Positions 1-25,279 of a DNA stretch of 25,279 nucleotides are shown piece by piece; the stretch's first letter is position 1; each line of letters starts with the position of its first letter. Made by a program: the position numbers and the translations under genes. The notes beneath the pieces were generated by a model. The model was not told the origin of the DNA. It ran no database searches and saw only the letters and a program-made list of their open reading frames with translations. Source of the DNA: Ophiothrix spiculata (Eukaryota > Echinodermata > Ophiuroidea > Amphilepidida > Ophiotrichidae); the NCBI GenBank assembly GCA_000969725.1, contig JXSR01S007622.1, one strand, 5' to 3'.

Positions 1-590
1 GTTGTGAAGGCTGTAGCGGCCGATCGGCCTAACAATCCGTTGAAAAGTATTAAAAAAAAATTTAAAAAAAAAAAAAATCCCGACCGACCGACCCTCTCTG
101 AAAAAAGCTGTGGAGGGCAACCAAAGAATTTTTTTTTTGGCCTTAGACATGAATTTGTGTCTTTATTTTAAAAGTAAAAAGTAAAAAAGCTGTGCTTTAG
201 CAATCTATAATAGGCCTAAAATAAAATCTGATCATAGCAACAGACTTACAGAAGCTGTACACCTATAAATGTATTAGACATGAATTTATTATGTCTTGAT
301 TTTGAAAAGTAGAATTTTAGGCTTTCCAAGCATTTTTTGGAAGATGTGCTTGCGCTAACATCATGAGCTGTGGCTGAAAATTGGCTCGATTAAGCTAGAA
401 AAATGTCTTTCTTACACATTGTCAGAAACTCGTTGCGCCAATTTTGACCGCTCTTGCGCAAATGGCCTTAGCGGAAACACTGGACTGGTCCACAATGCCA
501 TGTGTTTGTAGATCACATGTTTGCAAATTGCCTCTAAAAATTTGAAATTAAAACCAAGAATTTTATGAAAGAGAAAAATATTTGTAACAT
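1..590. other. Upstream region, no gene seen
   Basis: AT-rich sequence with A and T homopolymers near 50-140. A diverged direct repeat occurs at about 143-176 and 274-309 (both begin TTAGACATGAATTT), and AGCTGTG-type words recur near 106, 188 and 252. No open frame with family character was seen. The promoter or a non-coding exon of the CYFIP gene may lie here. Confidence 0.5.
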
Positions 591-608
591 GAATTTCTTT
601 TGTTTTAG
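591..608 (+). promoter_or_regulatory. Candidate 3' splice acceptor for a 5' UTR exon
   Basis: GAATTTCTTTTGTTTTAG is a good pyrimidine-rich acceptor 57 nt upstream of the ATG. If used, coding exon 1 would start at 609 and a non-coding first exon would lie upstream, as in vertebrate CYFIP genes. It competes with the short-leader reading suggested by the YY1 motif. Sequence alone cannot decide. Confidence 0.3.
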
Positions 609-650
609 ATAGACAGGGGGTGTCAAATTTGCTCTTGGGTAGGCCTGTAA

Positions 651-25279
<24,629 letters not shown>

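Overview
The window is animal nuclear DNA. It carries the 5' part of one gene, the orthologue of CYFIP1/CYFIP2 (Sra-1/PIR121), on the + strand. CYFIP is the Rac1-binding subunit of the WAVE regulatory complex and an FMRP/eIF4E partner in vertebrates. Ten coding exons, all with GT-AG junctions, splice in frame to 505 codons plus 2 nt. The start codon is at 666 and the last exon runs off the window at 25279. I aligned by eye to remembered human CYFIP1. The match is colinear without gaps through about residue 330, with small length differences after that. Roughly the N-terminal 40% of the protein is present.

The host is probably a marine invertebrate, most likely a deuterostome such as an echinoderm or hemichordate. 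The reasons are the CYFIP sequence, the AT-rich introns of 0.5-14 kb, the frequent TAGGCCTA-type words, and the dense short inverted-repeat DNA transposons. This assignment is inference; no sequence feature fixes the species.

Layout: 1-665 is upstream or 5' UTR sequence. Exon 1 is 666-872. Intron 1 (873-15295) fills over half the window and is packed with inverted-repeat elements. Exons 2-10 lie between 15296 and 25279, separated by introns of 0.5-1.6 kb. No other convincing gene, RNA gene or CRISPR array was seen.

The repeat content is the most structured part. At least three distinct TTAA-flanked families with TTAAGG-type ends are present (12275-12697 with 22262-22723; 15730-16095 with 17537-18012; 13774-14598). 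A fourth family has CTGGCGTGTCCAGG ends and apparent 6-bp target duplications (13193-13363 and 18735-18900). There is also a 128-bp TTA-flanked hairpin (10624-10751), a 1-kb fold-back with about 240-bp arms (11093-12128), and a run of adjacent palindromic elements (6423-7122).

The most interesting gene-level event is an in-frame 114-bp tandem duplication covering the last 23 codons of exon 5, its splice donor and the start of intron 5 (19281-about 19508). The exonic part of the two copies is identical while the intronic part has diverged. This gives two competing donors, and use of the second would add 38 residues to the Rac1-binding domain. Second, the palindromic elements in introns 2 and 4 bracket exons 3-4 and could pair with each other, a layout that can favour exon skipping or circular RNA.
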